This document shows positions 1 through 5,593 of a DNA stretch of 9,216 bases, piece after piece. The DNA lies in contig JBEOKB010000205.1 of NCBI GenBank assembly GCA_040275425.1, positions 1-9,216 of the forward strand, in the 5' to 3' direction. Position 1 is the first letter of the stretch. Each line of letters starts with the position of its first letter. The translations under genes and the position numbers were made by a program. The DNA comes from Pinisolibacter sp040275425. GTDB lineage: Bacteria > Pseudomonadota > Alphaproteobacteria > Rhizobiales > Ancalomicrobiaceae. Under the pieces are notes generated by a model. That model saw only the letters and a list, made by a program, of their open reading frames with translations, was not told the origin of the DNA and ran no database searches.

Positions 1-623
1 CGGAGCCCCTCGCGCAGGCGCGGCCAGTCGGCCAGCATGCTCTTCGGAAATCTGAGACCGACCGCGACGCCGGCCACGACCATGTCGTGCAGGCACACGT
101 CCGCCTCCTCGCCCGGCGCGGGCGGCCAGCAGCGGGCGACGAAGGGGCGCACGACGCCCGGTTCGAACCACACCTCCTCGTCGACGTAGCCGGCCTTGGG
201 CGAGAGCCCGCGGCCGACGAGGCCGTTCGGCCCCTCGCGCGGATCCCCGACGAACAGGCGCGAATAGACCGTGGCCAGACGGGCGGCGGCGTCGATTCCA
301 TCGCGCGAGGGCTCGATGGTCAGCCACACCACGTCGGGCGGGCGGCCGACCACGTCGAAACGGGCGGAGGTGGCGTCGGTGCGGCCGCTCCACTCGGGTA
401 GGACCAGGGCGAGGTCGAGCCGGTCCCTGGGACCGGCGCGGCGCTGGGTGGCGAAGCGGATCGCGTTGCGGGGGATCGACAGCGCCCGGCCCGCCACGGT
501 GACGGCGACCGGCTCGGGCGAGGTCTCGGAGGTCTCGCGGTCGGCGGCGTCGCGCCACATCACCACGGCGATCGCGGCGGCGACGGCGATCAGGACGGCG
601 ACGAGCCACATCGACCGCGACAT
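1..623 (-). CDS. Membrane-anchored hypothetical protein (3' end outside window)
   Basis: The first 207 residues are visible and the frame runs off the left edge without a stop. The chosen ATG at 623 follows a GGAG Shine-Dalgarno with an 8-base spacer; a second ATG four codons later is possible. Residues about 5-22 form one hydrophobic helix, an uncleaved anchor or signal sequence, so the rest is probably periplasmic. After an acidic linker (27-37) comes a mixed alpha/beta region containing a VAGRALSIPRNAIRF stretch at 43-57 and two cysteines (165 and 177) that could form a disulfide if exported. I recognise the general look of a conserved rhizobial hypothetical protein but no named domain or catalytic motif. 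It is divergent from the gene at 772. The region between holds a CtrA-like box whose better-matching orientation points toward this gene. Confidence 0.75.
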   Translation of the reverse strand, partial: MSRSMWLVAVLIAVAAAIAVVMWRDAADRETSETSPEPVAVTVAGRALSIPRNAIRFATQRRAGPRDRLDLALVLPEWSGRTDATSARFDVVGRPPDVVWLTIEPSRDGIDAAARLATVYSRLFVGDPREGPNGLVGRGLSPKAGYVDEEVWFEPGVVRPFVARCWPPAPGEEADVCLHDMVVAGVAVGLRFPKSMLADWPRLREGL

Positions 624-734
624 CGGCGGTACTCCCTCGAACCGGCACGACCGGCGCGCGCGTTAACCCTCTCGGCGATTCGCACCCCGTCTCGGAGAGG
701 AAAGGGGCGACGAAACGAGGGGGGCGTGCTAGGA

Positions 735-751
735 GTTAAGAAAGTGTTAAC
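735..751 (-). promoter_or_regulatory. CtrA-like binding box (TTAA-N7-TTAA)
   Basis: TTAA at 736-739 and TTAA at 747-750 are separated by exactly 7 bases, the spacing of the full CtrA site known from Caulobacter and other alphaproteobacteria. On the minus strand both half-sites carry the consensus C (TTAAC-N6-TTAAC). TTAA is very rare in this GC-rich window. Another GTTAAC lies at 662-667 in the same divergent region. If the box overlaps a -35 element, transcription toward the minus gene would start near 708, giving a leader of about 85 bases. In the plus direction the predicted start would fall at or beyond the 772 ATG. Activation of the minus gene, or repression of the plus gene, is therefore the more natural reading. 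This is a motif match only. Confidence 0.5.
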
Positions 752-771
752 AGCCATTTCGTGGGTGCGTC

Positions 772-1101
772 ATGTGGTTCGAGTTGGCGATCGCAGCCTA
801 TGCGACGGCGTGTGGTTTCGTGGCGGCGGGGCTCCTGTCCTCTCTCTACACCCTGGTCACCGACAAGCCGGTGAAGTTCTCGGTCGAGCTCGAAACCTTC
901 TGGCGCGGCATGGTTGATCTGGTGCTGTGTGCCTTCACCGGGCCGTTCATCATCATGCGCAACGCCATTCGCGGGCGGCGGATCGAGCAGCGCCCGGTCG
1001 GCTGGCTGGTGGCCTCCACGGCGATCGCCGCCGGGTGGAGCCTGTGCTCGGGCATCGTGGTGGTGCAGTTCGCCCTGGCGATGCGCAACGGCCTGATCTG
1101 A
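772..1101 (+). CDS. Small three-helix inner-membrane protein, resembles DUF6949 family
   Basis: The 109-residue protein has hydrophobic segments at about 3-28, 46-63 and 77-104. A basic loop follows the second helix (GPFIIMRNAIRGRR, 57-70), so that loop probably faces the cytoplasm. The FxGPFIIMRNxIRGR pattern is what I remember of the rhizobial DUF6949 family; that assignment is from memory and function is unknown. The start is fixed because the in-frame codon at 748-750 is a stop and no other start lies between it and the ATG at 772. No good Shine-Dalgarno precedes it; AGGAG at 731-735 is too far away, so translation may be weak or leaderless. A strong hairpin terminator follows the stop within 10 bases, so the gene is monocistronic. 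Confidence 0.8.
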   Translation: MWFELAIAAYATACGFVAAGLLSSLYTLVTDKPVKFSVELETFWRGMVDLVLCAFTGPFIIMRNAIRGRRIEQRPVGWLVASTAIAAGWSLCSGIVVVQFALAMRNGLI

Positions 1102-1108
1102 TCGACAT

Positions 1109-1137
1109 TCGGGCGACGGCCCTTCGCCGTCGCCCGA
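1109..1137 (+). terminator. Hairpin terminator of the small membrane protein gene
   Basis: A perfect 12-bp stem (core GGGCGACGGC / GCCGTCGCCC) encloses the 5-base loop CCTTC, eight bases after the stop codon at 1101. The downstream run (CACTTCTCTC) is pyrimidine-rich but not a clean U tract, so it is a moderate intrinsic terminator by shape and location. Confidence 0.8.
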
Positions 1138-1307
1138 GCGCACTTCTCTCGAGGGTCGATCCGCGTCGTCGGGTCGGCCCTTCGTCGTCTCGGGGGGGGG
1201 CGGAGCGGCGATGGTCGGCCTTGCGAGCGGGCGGGCGATGGTCTTTCTAGGGGGATCATCGCATCGGCCGCTTCGTGACCCGCGGCCACGACCCGAGGGA
1301 GTGCGTC

Positions 1308-1835
1308 ATGGCGATCTGGAAGCTCGACGGGATCGAACCGCAGTTCCCGACCGACGGTCCGTGGTGGGCGGCGCCGAGCGCGGAGCTGATCGGGCGGGTG
1401 CGGCTGAAGCGCGACGCCAACGTGTGGTTCGGGGCGGTGCTGCGCGGCGACAACGAGTGGATCGAGATCGGCGAGCGCTCCAACGTCCAGGACATGTCGA
1501 TGCTGCACACCGACATGGGCTTTCCGCTGACCATCGGCGCGGACTGCACCATCGGCCACAAGGTGACGCTGCACGGCTGCACCATCGGCGACAACACGCT
1601 GATCGGCATGGGCGCGACCATCCTCAACGGGGCGAAGATCGGCTCCAACTGTCTGGTCGGGGCCGGGGCGCTGGTGACCGAGGGCAAGGAATTCCCCGAC
1701 AATTCGCTGATCGTCGGCGTTCCGGCGCGGGTGGTGCGCACGCTCGACGAGGCGGCGGTGGCGCGGCTCACCAAGTCGGCCGAGGGCTACGCCCGCAACG
1801 CGCGCCGCTTCGCCGAGAGCCTCGAGCCGGTGTGA
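1308..1835 (+). CDS. Gamma-class carbonic anhydrase family protein (left-handed beta-helix)
   Basis: The 175-residue product is a hexapeptide-repeat, left-handed parallel beta-helix protein of the gamma carbonic anhydrase / YrdA / PaaY group. Members form trimers with metal sites at subunit interfaces and are cytoplasmic here (no signal). The three metal-binding histidines are present: His67 (SMLHTD), His84 and His89 (GHKVTLHG). The RGD at 46-48 and the end-of-helix IVGVPARVVR (135-144) are typical. An alpha-helical C-terminus follows (148-172). The ATG at 1308 is preferred over an in-frame GTG at 1275 because GAGGGAG (1295-1301) sits 6 bases before it and the protein then begins at the usual family N-terminus. 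Its reaction may be CO2 hydration, but many homologues lack measurable activity; the role is inferred. The gene stands alone. A run of nine G lies about 108 bases upstream (1192-1200). Confidence 0.94.
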   Translation: MAIWKLDGIEPQFPTDGPWWAAPSAELIGRVRLKRDANVWFGAVLRGDNEWIEIGERSNVQDMSMLHTDMGFPLTIGADCTIGHKVTLHGCTIGDNTLIGMGATILNGAKIGSNCLVGAGALVTEGKEFPDNSLIVGVPARVVRTLDEAAVARLTKSAEGYARNARRFAESLEPV

Positions 1836-1850
1836 GCGGGGCGGGGCGGC

Positions 1851-1928
1851 CGCGATGCCGATCCCCGTCGGCTTCGCCGATCTGCTTGTCCAAAAGGAAA
1901 GCGGATCGGCATCTCGCGATGCCGATCC
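1851..1928. repeat. 14-base direct repeat pair flanking a hairpin arm
   Basis: CGCGATGCCGATCC is found at 1851-1864 and 1915-1928. Because the second copy is the right arm of the 1900-1931 stem, the first copy could also pair with the left arm (10 of 12 bases), so two alternative hairpins can be drawn. I cannot tell whether this is a small repeat family or a local duplication. Confidence 0.6.
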
Positions 1929-1931
1929 GCT
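1900..1931 (-). terminator. 14-bp perfect stem-loop, terminator-like on the minus strand
   Basis: Bases 1900-1913 pair perfectly with 1918-1931 around a TCGC tetraloop (arm GCGGATCGGCAT). The plus strand just before the stem is A-rich (CCAAAAGGAA, 1890-1899), so a minus-strand transcript would meet the hairpin followed by TTCCTTTTGG, an imperfect U tract. The plus side has no U tract. It lies about 65 bases after the carbonic anhydrase stop and over 440 bases after the PilZ stop, so it may end read-through from the right or an unrecognised minus-strand RNA. The 14-mer CGCGATGCCGATCC occurs at 1851-1864 and again in the right arm at 1915-1928. Confidence 0.55.
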
Positions 1932-2040
1932 GGCAGACCCGGTCTTGTGGGGACGGGGAGGGTGGGGACGCGACCGAGGCCCGCCGTTTTTCTTGCCGCC
2001 GCGACGCGCGATCGCAGGGGGGCGATCGGCTTCTCGGGGG

Positions 2041-2065
2041 AGGGAGCCCCTCGTCGGGGTTCCTT
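2041..2065 (+). other. 10-bp hairpin with two G-U pairs
   Basis: AGGGAGCCCC (2041-2050) pairs with GGGGTTCCTT (2056-2065) around the loop TCGTC. Two pairs are G-U in a plus-strand RNA but would be A-C mismatches in the opposite strand, so if the fold matters it acts on plus-strand RNA. It has no U tract and no linked gene. Confidence 0.3.
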
Positions 2066-2142
2066 CGATGGGAGAAGCATGAGCGCGAGAAATTGCGGAC
2101 GGCTGAAGGACTTCGGCGGCCTTTTCGGCGGATTCGCGCAAA

Positions 2143-2155
2143 ATTCGAATCGAAT
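2143..2155. promoter_or_regulatory. 13-base dyad ATTCGA-A-TCGAAT
   Basis: This is a perfect 6-1-6 inverted repeat in one of the few AT-richer patches of the gap (AAAATTCGAATCGAAT). The shape fits a dimeric regulator site or a small promoter region, but no gene starts close to it. It is low-confidence as a functional site. Confidence 0.25.
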
Positions 2156-2322
2156 GCCACCGATCGCGGTTCGGGGCCAGATCTCTTCGATGAATCAGAG
2201 CCTTGCTCCGCACGGCGCGTCGGTTCCGCGTTTCGGGGCGGGGGAGCGAGGTGTCGGCGTGGTCAAGGAAGCTCGAGCGAACAGGCGAGGATCCTCACGG
2301 ATCGCGATCGCCGACGCGAAAC

Positions 2323-2348
2323 CGCCCGCCGCGGGGGCGGCGGGCGGC
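2323..2348 (-). terminator. Hairpin terminator after the PilZ gene
   Basis: An 11-bp perfect stem (CCGCCCGCCGC at 2323-2333 with its complement at 2338-2348) with a 4-base loop lies 29 bases after the PilZ stop. Read on the minus strand it is followed by only TTT, so the stem is very strong and the U tract short. Confidence 0.6.
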
Positions 2349-2377
2349 TCGGGGCCTGCGATCGTTCTCCCCGGGGG

Positions 2378-2992
2378 TCAGGAGAAATAGTTCTGCAGGG
2401 TATCGATGTTGTGGACGACGGCGAACTCGATGGCGACGCCCTCGTCGAAGAGGCGCACGACGCGGCCGCGCATGATGCCCAGGATGATCGGCGTGCCGAT
2501 CTCGGGCTTGCGGTCGAGGTGGACGGCGGCGCCGGAGGGCGAGACGTCGACGACGCGGCAGCGCAGTTCGGTGCCGTCGGGCAGGGTGAGCTTGGAGAAG
2601 GGATTGCGCGGCACGAAGCGGTCGTGACGGCGGTCCTCGGGCAGGTTGAGGATGTGGCGGTTGGCGAGCCAGGTCAGCTGAGCGGCGAGCTTGTCGCGCT
2701 TGCGCACCGACATGCTCAGCGACATGGCGAAGCCACCCTCGATGATGCGGGCGACCCGGCCCTCGATGCGACCGATGTGATCGATGTAGGCGATGACGCG
2801 CTCGCCGGCGCGGGGCACGGCCGGGATCATCACCGCCGCGCCACCGGGCGACATGTCGATGATCTGGCAGGTGAATTCCCGCTTGTCCTCGAGCATGCAG
2901 CGGCCGACGAGGTTGACGCGGACCCGCTGATGGGTCCGACGGTCAGCCGCGGTGGCCTTGGCAGACGCGGACTTTGGCGAGGATTGCAACAT
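2378..2992 (-). CDS. Tandem PilZ-domain protein, probable c-di-GMP receptor
   Basis: The 204-residue cytoplasmic protein has two PilZ units, about 17-100 and 121-197. PilZ domains bind cyclic di-GMP through RxxxR and D/NxSxxG motifs. Both copies look intact: R19-x3-R23 with D46-x-S48-x-x-G51 in the first, and R125-x3-R129 with D149-x-S151-x-x-G154 in the second. A basic helical linker (97-112) joins them. No enzymatic, transmembrane or receiver domain is attached, so it probably acts by binding a partner such as motility, polysaccharide or cell-cycle machinery; the target cannot be read from sequence. The ATG at 2992 follows GAGG with a 6-base spacer. The gene has its own upstream AT-rich region with a GTTAACC (3042-3048) and a strong hairpin after its stop, so it is likely monocistronic and separate from the PAS gene 101 bases upstream. 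Confidence 0.94.
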   Translation of the reverse strand: MLQSSPKSASAKATAADRRTHQRVRVNLVGRCMLEDKREFTCQIIDMSPGGAAVMIPAVPRAGERVIAYIDHIGRIEGRVARIIEGGFAMSLSMSVRKRDKLAAQLTWLANRHILNLPEDRRHDRFVPRNPFSKLTLPDGTELRCRVVDVSPSGAAVHLDRKPEIGTPIILGIMRGRVVRLFDEGVAIEFAVVHNIDTLQNYFS

Positions 2993-3029
2993 CGGGTGCC
3001 TCGGACGAGGGGGGGCTCGCCATCGAAGC

Positions 3030-3060
3030 TAAACGCGGCTGGTTAACCGCTGGTTTCAAT
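3030..3060 (-). promoter_or_regulatory. Probable promoter region of the PilZ gene
   Basis: This is a short AT-rich island in the 101-base space between two minus-strand genes. Reading minus, TTGAAA (3059-3054) resembles a -35 element and is followed by GGTTAACC, an 8-base palindrome containing a TTAACC half-site like those used by CtrA. No convincing -10 element is visible at 16-18 bases, and there is no second TTAA at the N7 spacing. It is better read as a general promoter area than as a proven site. Confidence 0.3.
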
Positions 3061-3093
3061 TCCCTCGCGCATTCACCGCCGTCGGGCGTTCGT

Positions 3094-3765
3094 TCAGGAC
3101 GACTTGCCGCCCTCGAGCACCACGAGATGACCGACGCGGCGCTCGCCCGGACCGGGGAAGGGACTGATGCCGGAGTTGCCGAAGACCGAGGTGGGACGGG
3201 CGACGACGTCGAGATCGTGGTGGGGACCGTGGGTGGCGACGTCGGAGCCGCGACGCAGGAAGGTCGGGCGTTCGTCCGGCCAGATCAGGCGCAGGCCGGT
3301 GACCGACTGGCTCATGATCGGGTGGATGCCGATCCAATAGGGGTCGTCCATCGGCGCCAGCGAGCCGAGGATGCGGGTCCAGCCCTCGCCCTTCTGGCGA
3401 ATCGGCAGGAGCAGCAGTTCGCACGGCAGGGTGCGATCGTGGGCGGAGCGACCGTCGGCGCCGAACACGGCGGCGGCGGCGTCCTGAGAGACGGCGGCGA
3501 GCAGGGTGGCGACGGCGTCGCGGTCCTTGCCGGTCCACAACGACATGAAGTCGCGACCCTTGAGCTCGCGACCGTAGAGGGCGCAGACGCGGGTGCCGGC
3601 GAGGCGGAAGCGGTACTCGTTGCGCGAGGAGGCCTCGAGAATGAAGGTGTCGCCGAGAATCCGGCGGATGTCCGAGGGCTCGATCTCCGAGCGATCGGGG
3701 GCGGGGCGGTTGCCGCGCAGCCTCTGCCAGTAGTCGTACAGCTCGCGGGTCGCGGCGTGCTTCAT
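3094..3765 (-). CDS. PAS_5-type PAS domain protein
   Basis: The 223-residue protein matches the alphaproteobacterial single-domain PAS_5 pattern: an N-terminal MKHxxTRELYDYWxRLRG, IEPSDIRRILGDTFILE (28-44), FRLAGTRVCALYGRELKG (53-70) and a beta-rich core to about residue 165. The C-terminal tail (170-223) is less ordered and ends with a VGHLVVLEGG stretch. There is no kinase, GGDEF/EAL or transmembrane part, so it is probably a cytoplasmic sensor or adaptor, not an enzyme. I recall that a single-domain PAS protein, MopJ, acts at the cell pole in Caulobacter motility and cell-cycle control, but orthology here is only a guess. The ATG at 3765 is chosen over an ATG at 3780 and a GTG at 3786 because GGGGGA lies 6 bases before it and family proteins begin MKH. 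Confidence 0.9.
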   Translation of the reverse strand: MKHAATRELYDYWQRLRGNRPAPDRSEIEPSDIRRILGDTFILEASSRNEYRFRLAGTRVCALYGRELKGRDFMSLWTGKDRDAVATLLAAVSQDAAAAVFGADGRSAHDRTLPCELLLLPIRQKGEGWTRILGSLAPMDDPYWIGIHPIMSQSVTGLRLIWPDERPTFLRRGSDVATHGPHHDLDVVARPTSVFGNSGISPFPGPGERRVGHLVVLEGGKSS

Positions 3766-4150
3766 CGAAATTCCCCCCATACTCACGGTACCGACACATG
3801 CCCCGCGCCTCGCCCCGATTCGGGACTGGGCCGGGACGTCCCCGTCCGGGGTCGCCGGAAGAGGACTTCGCGAAGTTCCCGCGGTTTTCCGCCGTCGCCT
3901 CCCGTCCCGCCATCGGCTCCGTGCCGTTTCGGGACGTTCGGCCTGCGGCCGCGTTCACTTCTCGTCAATCATTGCGAAACCCGTGCCGGTTCCCGCCGCG
4001 CCGAAAGGGGACGGTGATTGCCGCCCCCGGCGCGGCGTCCTATCTGGTAGCGTGTGGGTCGGGCGGCGGTCTTCGCGGGCTCGGCGGTCGTGCCCGACAT
4101 ACACAGGGCGTGGGGTACGGCGCGTGGGCGCGGGACGGAAGGACGGTTCG
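3766..4150. other. 385-base divergent intergenic region, no gene seen
   Basis: This is the promoter space between the PAS gene (minus) and the rhomboid gene (plus). It carries two short perfect palindromes, GGGACGTCCC (3833-3842) and ACTTCGCGAAGT (3865-3876), either of which could be an operator. There is a slightly AT-richer stretch at 3955-3980. Open frames crossing it look like GC-driven shadows: they are arginine/proline-rich and lack a ribosome-binding site. An in-frame GTG at 3983 would extend the rhomboid protein by 56 arginine-rich residues and is not believable. Confidence 0.5.
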
Positions 4151-4861
4151 ATGGGCGGCGAGGGGTGGAGCGGCGGAGCGGGACGACCGGGGGCGAGCGA
4201 ACCGGTGTTCAACCTGCCGACGGTCGTGACCGCCATGGTGGCGATCCTGGTCGCGGTGGCGGTCGGACGGATGATGCTGTCGCCGTCGGCCGACGATCTC
4301 CTGGTCCTGACCTTCGCCTTCGTGCCGGATCGGTACGTGCTCGACGGCGGCGCGCCGGTGTGGCCGGGCGGCTACGGGGCGATGGCGTGGACCTTCCTCA
4401 CCCATGCGCTGCTGCACGAGGGGTGGGCGCATTTGGGCTTCAACGCGGCGATGCTGGCGGCCTTGGGCAAGGGCATCCACGCCCGGATCGGCGGGGCGCG
4501 GCTGATCGGGCTCCTCGCCTTCGCCACGATCGGCGGCGCGCTCGGGCATCTGGCGGTGAACTGGGGATCGCCGGCGGCGATGCTCGGCGCGTCGGGCGGG
4601 GTGAGCGGGCTCCTGGGCGCGCTCCTGCGGTTCGTGTTCCGCCCGAACTGGATGCCCGCCGCCTCGATCGGCGAAGCGCTCGGCGAATCCCGGGTGCGCG
4701 GCGTCATCGTCGCACTGGTCGTCATGAACGTCGCACTGGTGGCGCTGGGCACCGCGCCCTTCGGCGGCGGGGGCGGCAACATCGCCTGGGGCGCGCATCT
4801 CGGCGGCTTTCTAGCCGGTTTCCTCGGGTTTTCCGCCTTCGACCGGTCGATGCGGCGCTGA
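4151..4861 (+). CDS. Rhomboid family intramembrane serine protease
   Basis: The 236-residue polytopic membrane protein has about six hydrophobic segments (roughly 23-41, 75-90, 96-107, 117-137, 142-164 and 184-201), plus a final one around 211-230. The rhomboid signatures are complete: H94-x3-N98 in the second core helix, the nucleophile Ser148 in GASGG (146-150), and the catalytic-base His216 in GAHLGGF. It is therefore predicted to cut substrate transmembrane helices in the inner membrane; the substrate is unknown. A Gly/Ser-rich cytoplasmic N-terminus (1-18) precedes the first helix. The ATG at 4151 has GGAAGGA with a 7-base spacer. A Gly-rich loop (TAPFGGGGGN) precedes the His helix. The downstream CBS gene is 203 bases away with its own promoter, so the two are probably not one operon. 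Confidence 0.93.
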   Translation: MGGEGWSGGAGRPGASEPVFNLPTVVTAMVAILVAVAVGRMMLSPSADDLLVLTFAFVPDRYVLDGGAPVWPGGYGAMAWTFLTHALLHEGWAHLGFNAAMLAALGKGIHARIGGARLIGLLAFATIGGALGHLAVNWGSPAAMLGASGGVSGLLGALLRFVFRPNWMPAASIGEALGESRVRGVIVALVVMNVALVALGTAPFGGGGGNIAWGAHLGGFLAGFLGFSAFDRSMRR

Positions 4862-4875
4862 TCGCGACGGAAGGA

Positions 4876-4896
4876 ACATCGACCAACTGTCGATGT
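4876..4896 (+). terminator. Weak stem-loop after the rhomboid gene
   Basis: ACATCGAC (4876-4883) pairs perfectly with GTCGATGT (4889-4896) around CAACT, 14 bases after the stop. The following sequence is GAAAATTCG, not a U tract, so intrinsic termination is doubtful; the position is the main argument. Confidence 0.35.
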
Positions 4897-4988
4897 GAAA
4901 ATTCGTCCATCGATGAAAGGACCGTCTTGCGCGGGGGCGTCGGTGGAAGCATCATGACCACTCGATCCCGAAAGGAAACGCTCGCCCC

Positions 4989-5042
4989 ATGACGAGGGCA
5001 CCGTCGGGCGTAAAATTTCAATCGGTTCAATTTGCGAACCGA
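4989..5042 (+). promoter_or_regulatory. Promoter and leader dyad of the CBS gene
   Basis: A -10-like TAAAAT (5011-5016, 5 of 6 to TATAAT) lies 16 bases after ATGACG (4989-4994, 4 of 6 to TTGACA), predicting a transcript start near 5023. Right there is a 7-bp inverted repeat, TCGGTTC (5022-5028) and GAACCGA (5036-5042), with a 7-base spacer. It ends 8 bases before the Shine-Dalgarno at 5051. It could be a repressor operator overlapping the start site or a 5' RNA hairpin. TTCAAT also occurs twice in direct order (5017-5022 and 5026-5031). Confidence 0.45.
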
Positions 5043-5064
5043 ACGTCTCTGGAGGAATTGCCGC

Positions 5065-5496
5065 ATGACCGTTTCCGCCATTCTTTCGCAAAAGGGTCGG
5101 CAGGTCGTCACGATGGGACCGAAGCAGCCCCTGCGTGAGGTCTGCGAGACCCTGACCACTCACAAGATCGGCGCGGTGGTGCTGATCGACGCGCACGGCC
5201 GCATCGCCGGCATCCTGTCGGAGCGCGACATCGTGCGCGCGCTGGCGGCGGAGGGCGCGAGCGCGCTCGACCGCGCGGCCGAGGCCTACATGTCGGCCAA
5301 GGTGGTGACCTGCTCCGAGAAGGAGACGATCGATCAGGTGATGGGCCGGATGACCGCCGGTCGCTTCCGCCACATGCCGGTGGTGCGCGAGGATCGCCTG
5401 ATCGGCGTCATCTCGATCGGCGACGTGGTGGCGCGGCGCATCGAGCAGACCGAGCGCGAGGCGGCCGAGATGCGCGCCTACATCGCCACGGCCTGA
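5065..5496 (+). CDS. Stand-alone CBS-domain-pair (Bateman module) protein
   Basis: The 143-residue protein consists almost only of two CBS motifs, about 5-64 and 75-126. Each shows the expected pattern: IGAVVLIDAHGRIAGILSER (35-54) with D55 in the first, and RFRHMPVVREDRLIGVISIG (100-119) with D120 in the second. A charged C-terminal helix (124-139) follows. CBS pairs bind adenosine nucleotides (AMP, ATP, SAM) and act as energy sensors or regulatory subunits. No enzymatic domain is attached, so it must act on a partner in trans that the window does not identify. The ATG at 5065 is preferred over an upstream start at 5032 because GGAGG (5051-5055) lies 9 bases before it and the upstream start falls inside the leader dyad. 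A strong terminator follows, so the unit is single-gene. Confidence 0.94.
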   Translation: MTVSAILSQKGRQVVTMGPKQPLREVCETLTTHKIGAVVLIDAHGRIAGILSERDIVRALAAEGASALDRAAEAYMSAKVVTCSEKETIDQVMGRMTAGRFRHMPVVREDRLIGVISIGDVVARRIEQTEREAAEMRAYIATA

Positions 5497-5528
5497 GCCA
5501 CGGCCGGCGTTCCACGCTGGAAACGACC

Positions 5529-5558
5529 ACGGGCGCGGAGGGGAACCTCCGCGCCCGT
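5529..5558. terminator. Bidirectional intrinsic terminator between convergent genes
   Basis: A perfect 13-bp stem (core CGGGCGCGGAGG with its complement) closes the tetraloop GGAA. The plus strand continues TTCGTT directly after the stem, giving a short U tract for the CBS gene. On the minus side the stem is followed by GGTCGTTTCC, weaker but usable for the patatin gene, whose stop is at 5594. Confidence 0.88.
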
Positions 5559-5593
5559 TTCGTTGCGCCGTCAGGGGGGAGCGGGCGGAGAGG

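Larger units (their letters stand above)
1836..2377. other. 542-base gap between convergent genes, hairpin-rich, no convincing gene
   Basis: Several frames are open across this stretch, as expected at this GC content, but none has recognisable protein character. The one with the best start (ATG at 2080 after GGGAGAAGC) runs through a strong hairpin into the end of the PilZ gene. What the gap does hold is a 14-bp stem-loop (1900-1931) with a related sequence at 1851-1864, a 10-bp hairpin with G-U pairs (2041-2065), a 13-base dyad in a locally AT-richer patch (2143-2155), and the hairpin after the PilZ gene (2323-2348). An untranslated RNA is possible but unproven. Confidence 0.55.

Noticed and set aside
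1947..2390. Plus-strand frame of 147 codons in the convergent gap
   Set aside because: No recognisable protein character, it crosses the strong hairpin at 2323-2348 and overlaps the end of the PilZ gene; no good ribosome-binding site at its start.
1211..3046. A plus-strand open frame of 611 codons spanning the carbonic anhydrase gene, the gap and the PilZ gene
   Set aside because: It overlaps two clearly recognised genes in other frames, is arginine/glycine-rich without domain character, and is explained by scarcity of stops at high GC.
3833..3876. Short perfect palindromes GGGACGTCCC and ACTTCGCGAAGT as operators
   Set aside because: Self-complementary 10-12-mers are expected now and then at this GC content, and neither sits at a recognisable promoter; noted in the gap entry only.
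2974..4017. Plus-strand frame of 347 codons opposite the PAS gene
   Set aside because: It is the antisense shadow of a well-supported PAS_5 protein and has gly/ala/asp composition typical of such shadows.
3983..4150. Upstream GTG start that would lengthen the rhomboid protein by 56 residues
   Set aside because: No ribosome-binding site and arginine-rich non-membrane sequence; the ATG at 4151 has a good ribosome-binding site and normal family length.
4954..4992. Twelve-codon mini-ORF upstream of the CBS gene, a possible leader peptide
   Set aside because: It lies upstream of or overlaps the predicted CBS promoter, so it would not be in the leader, and it shows no attenuation-like codon run.
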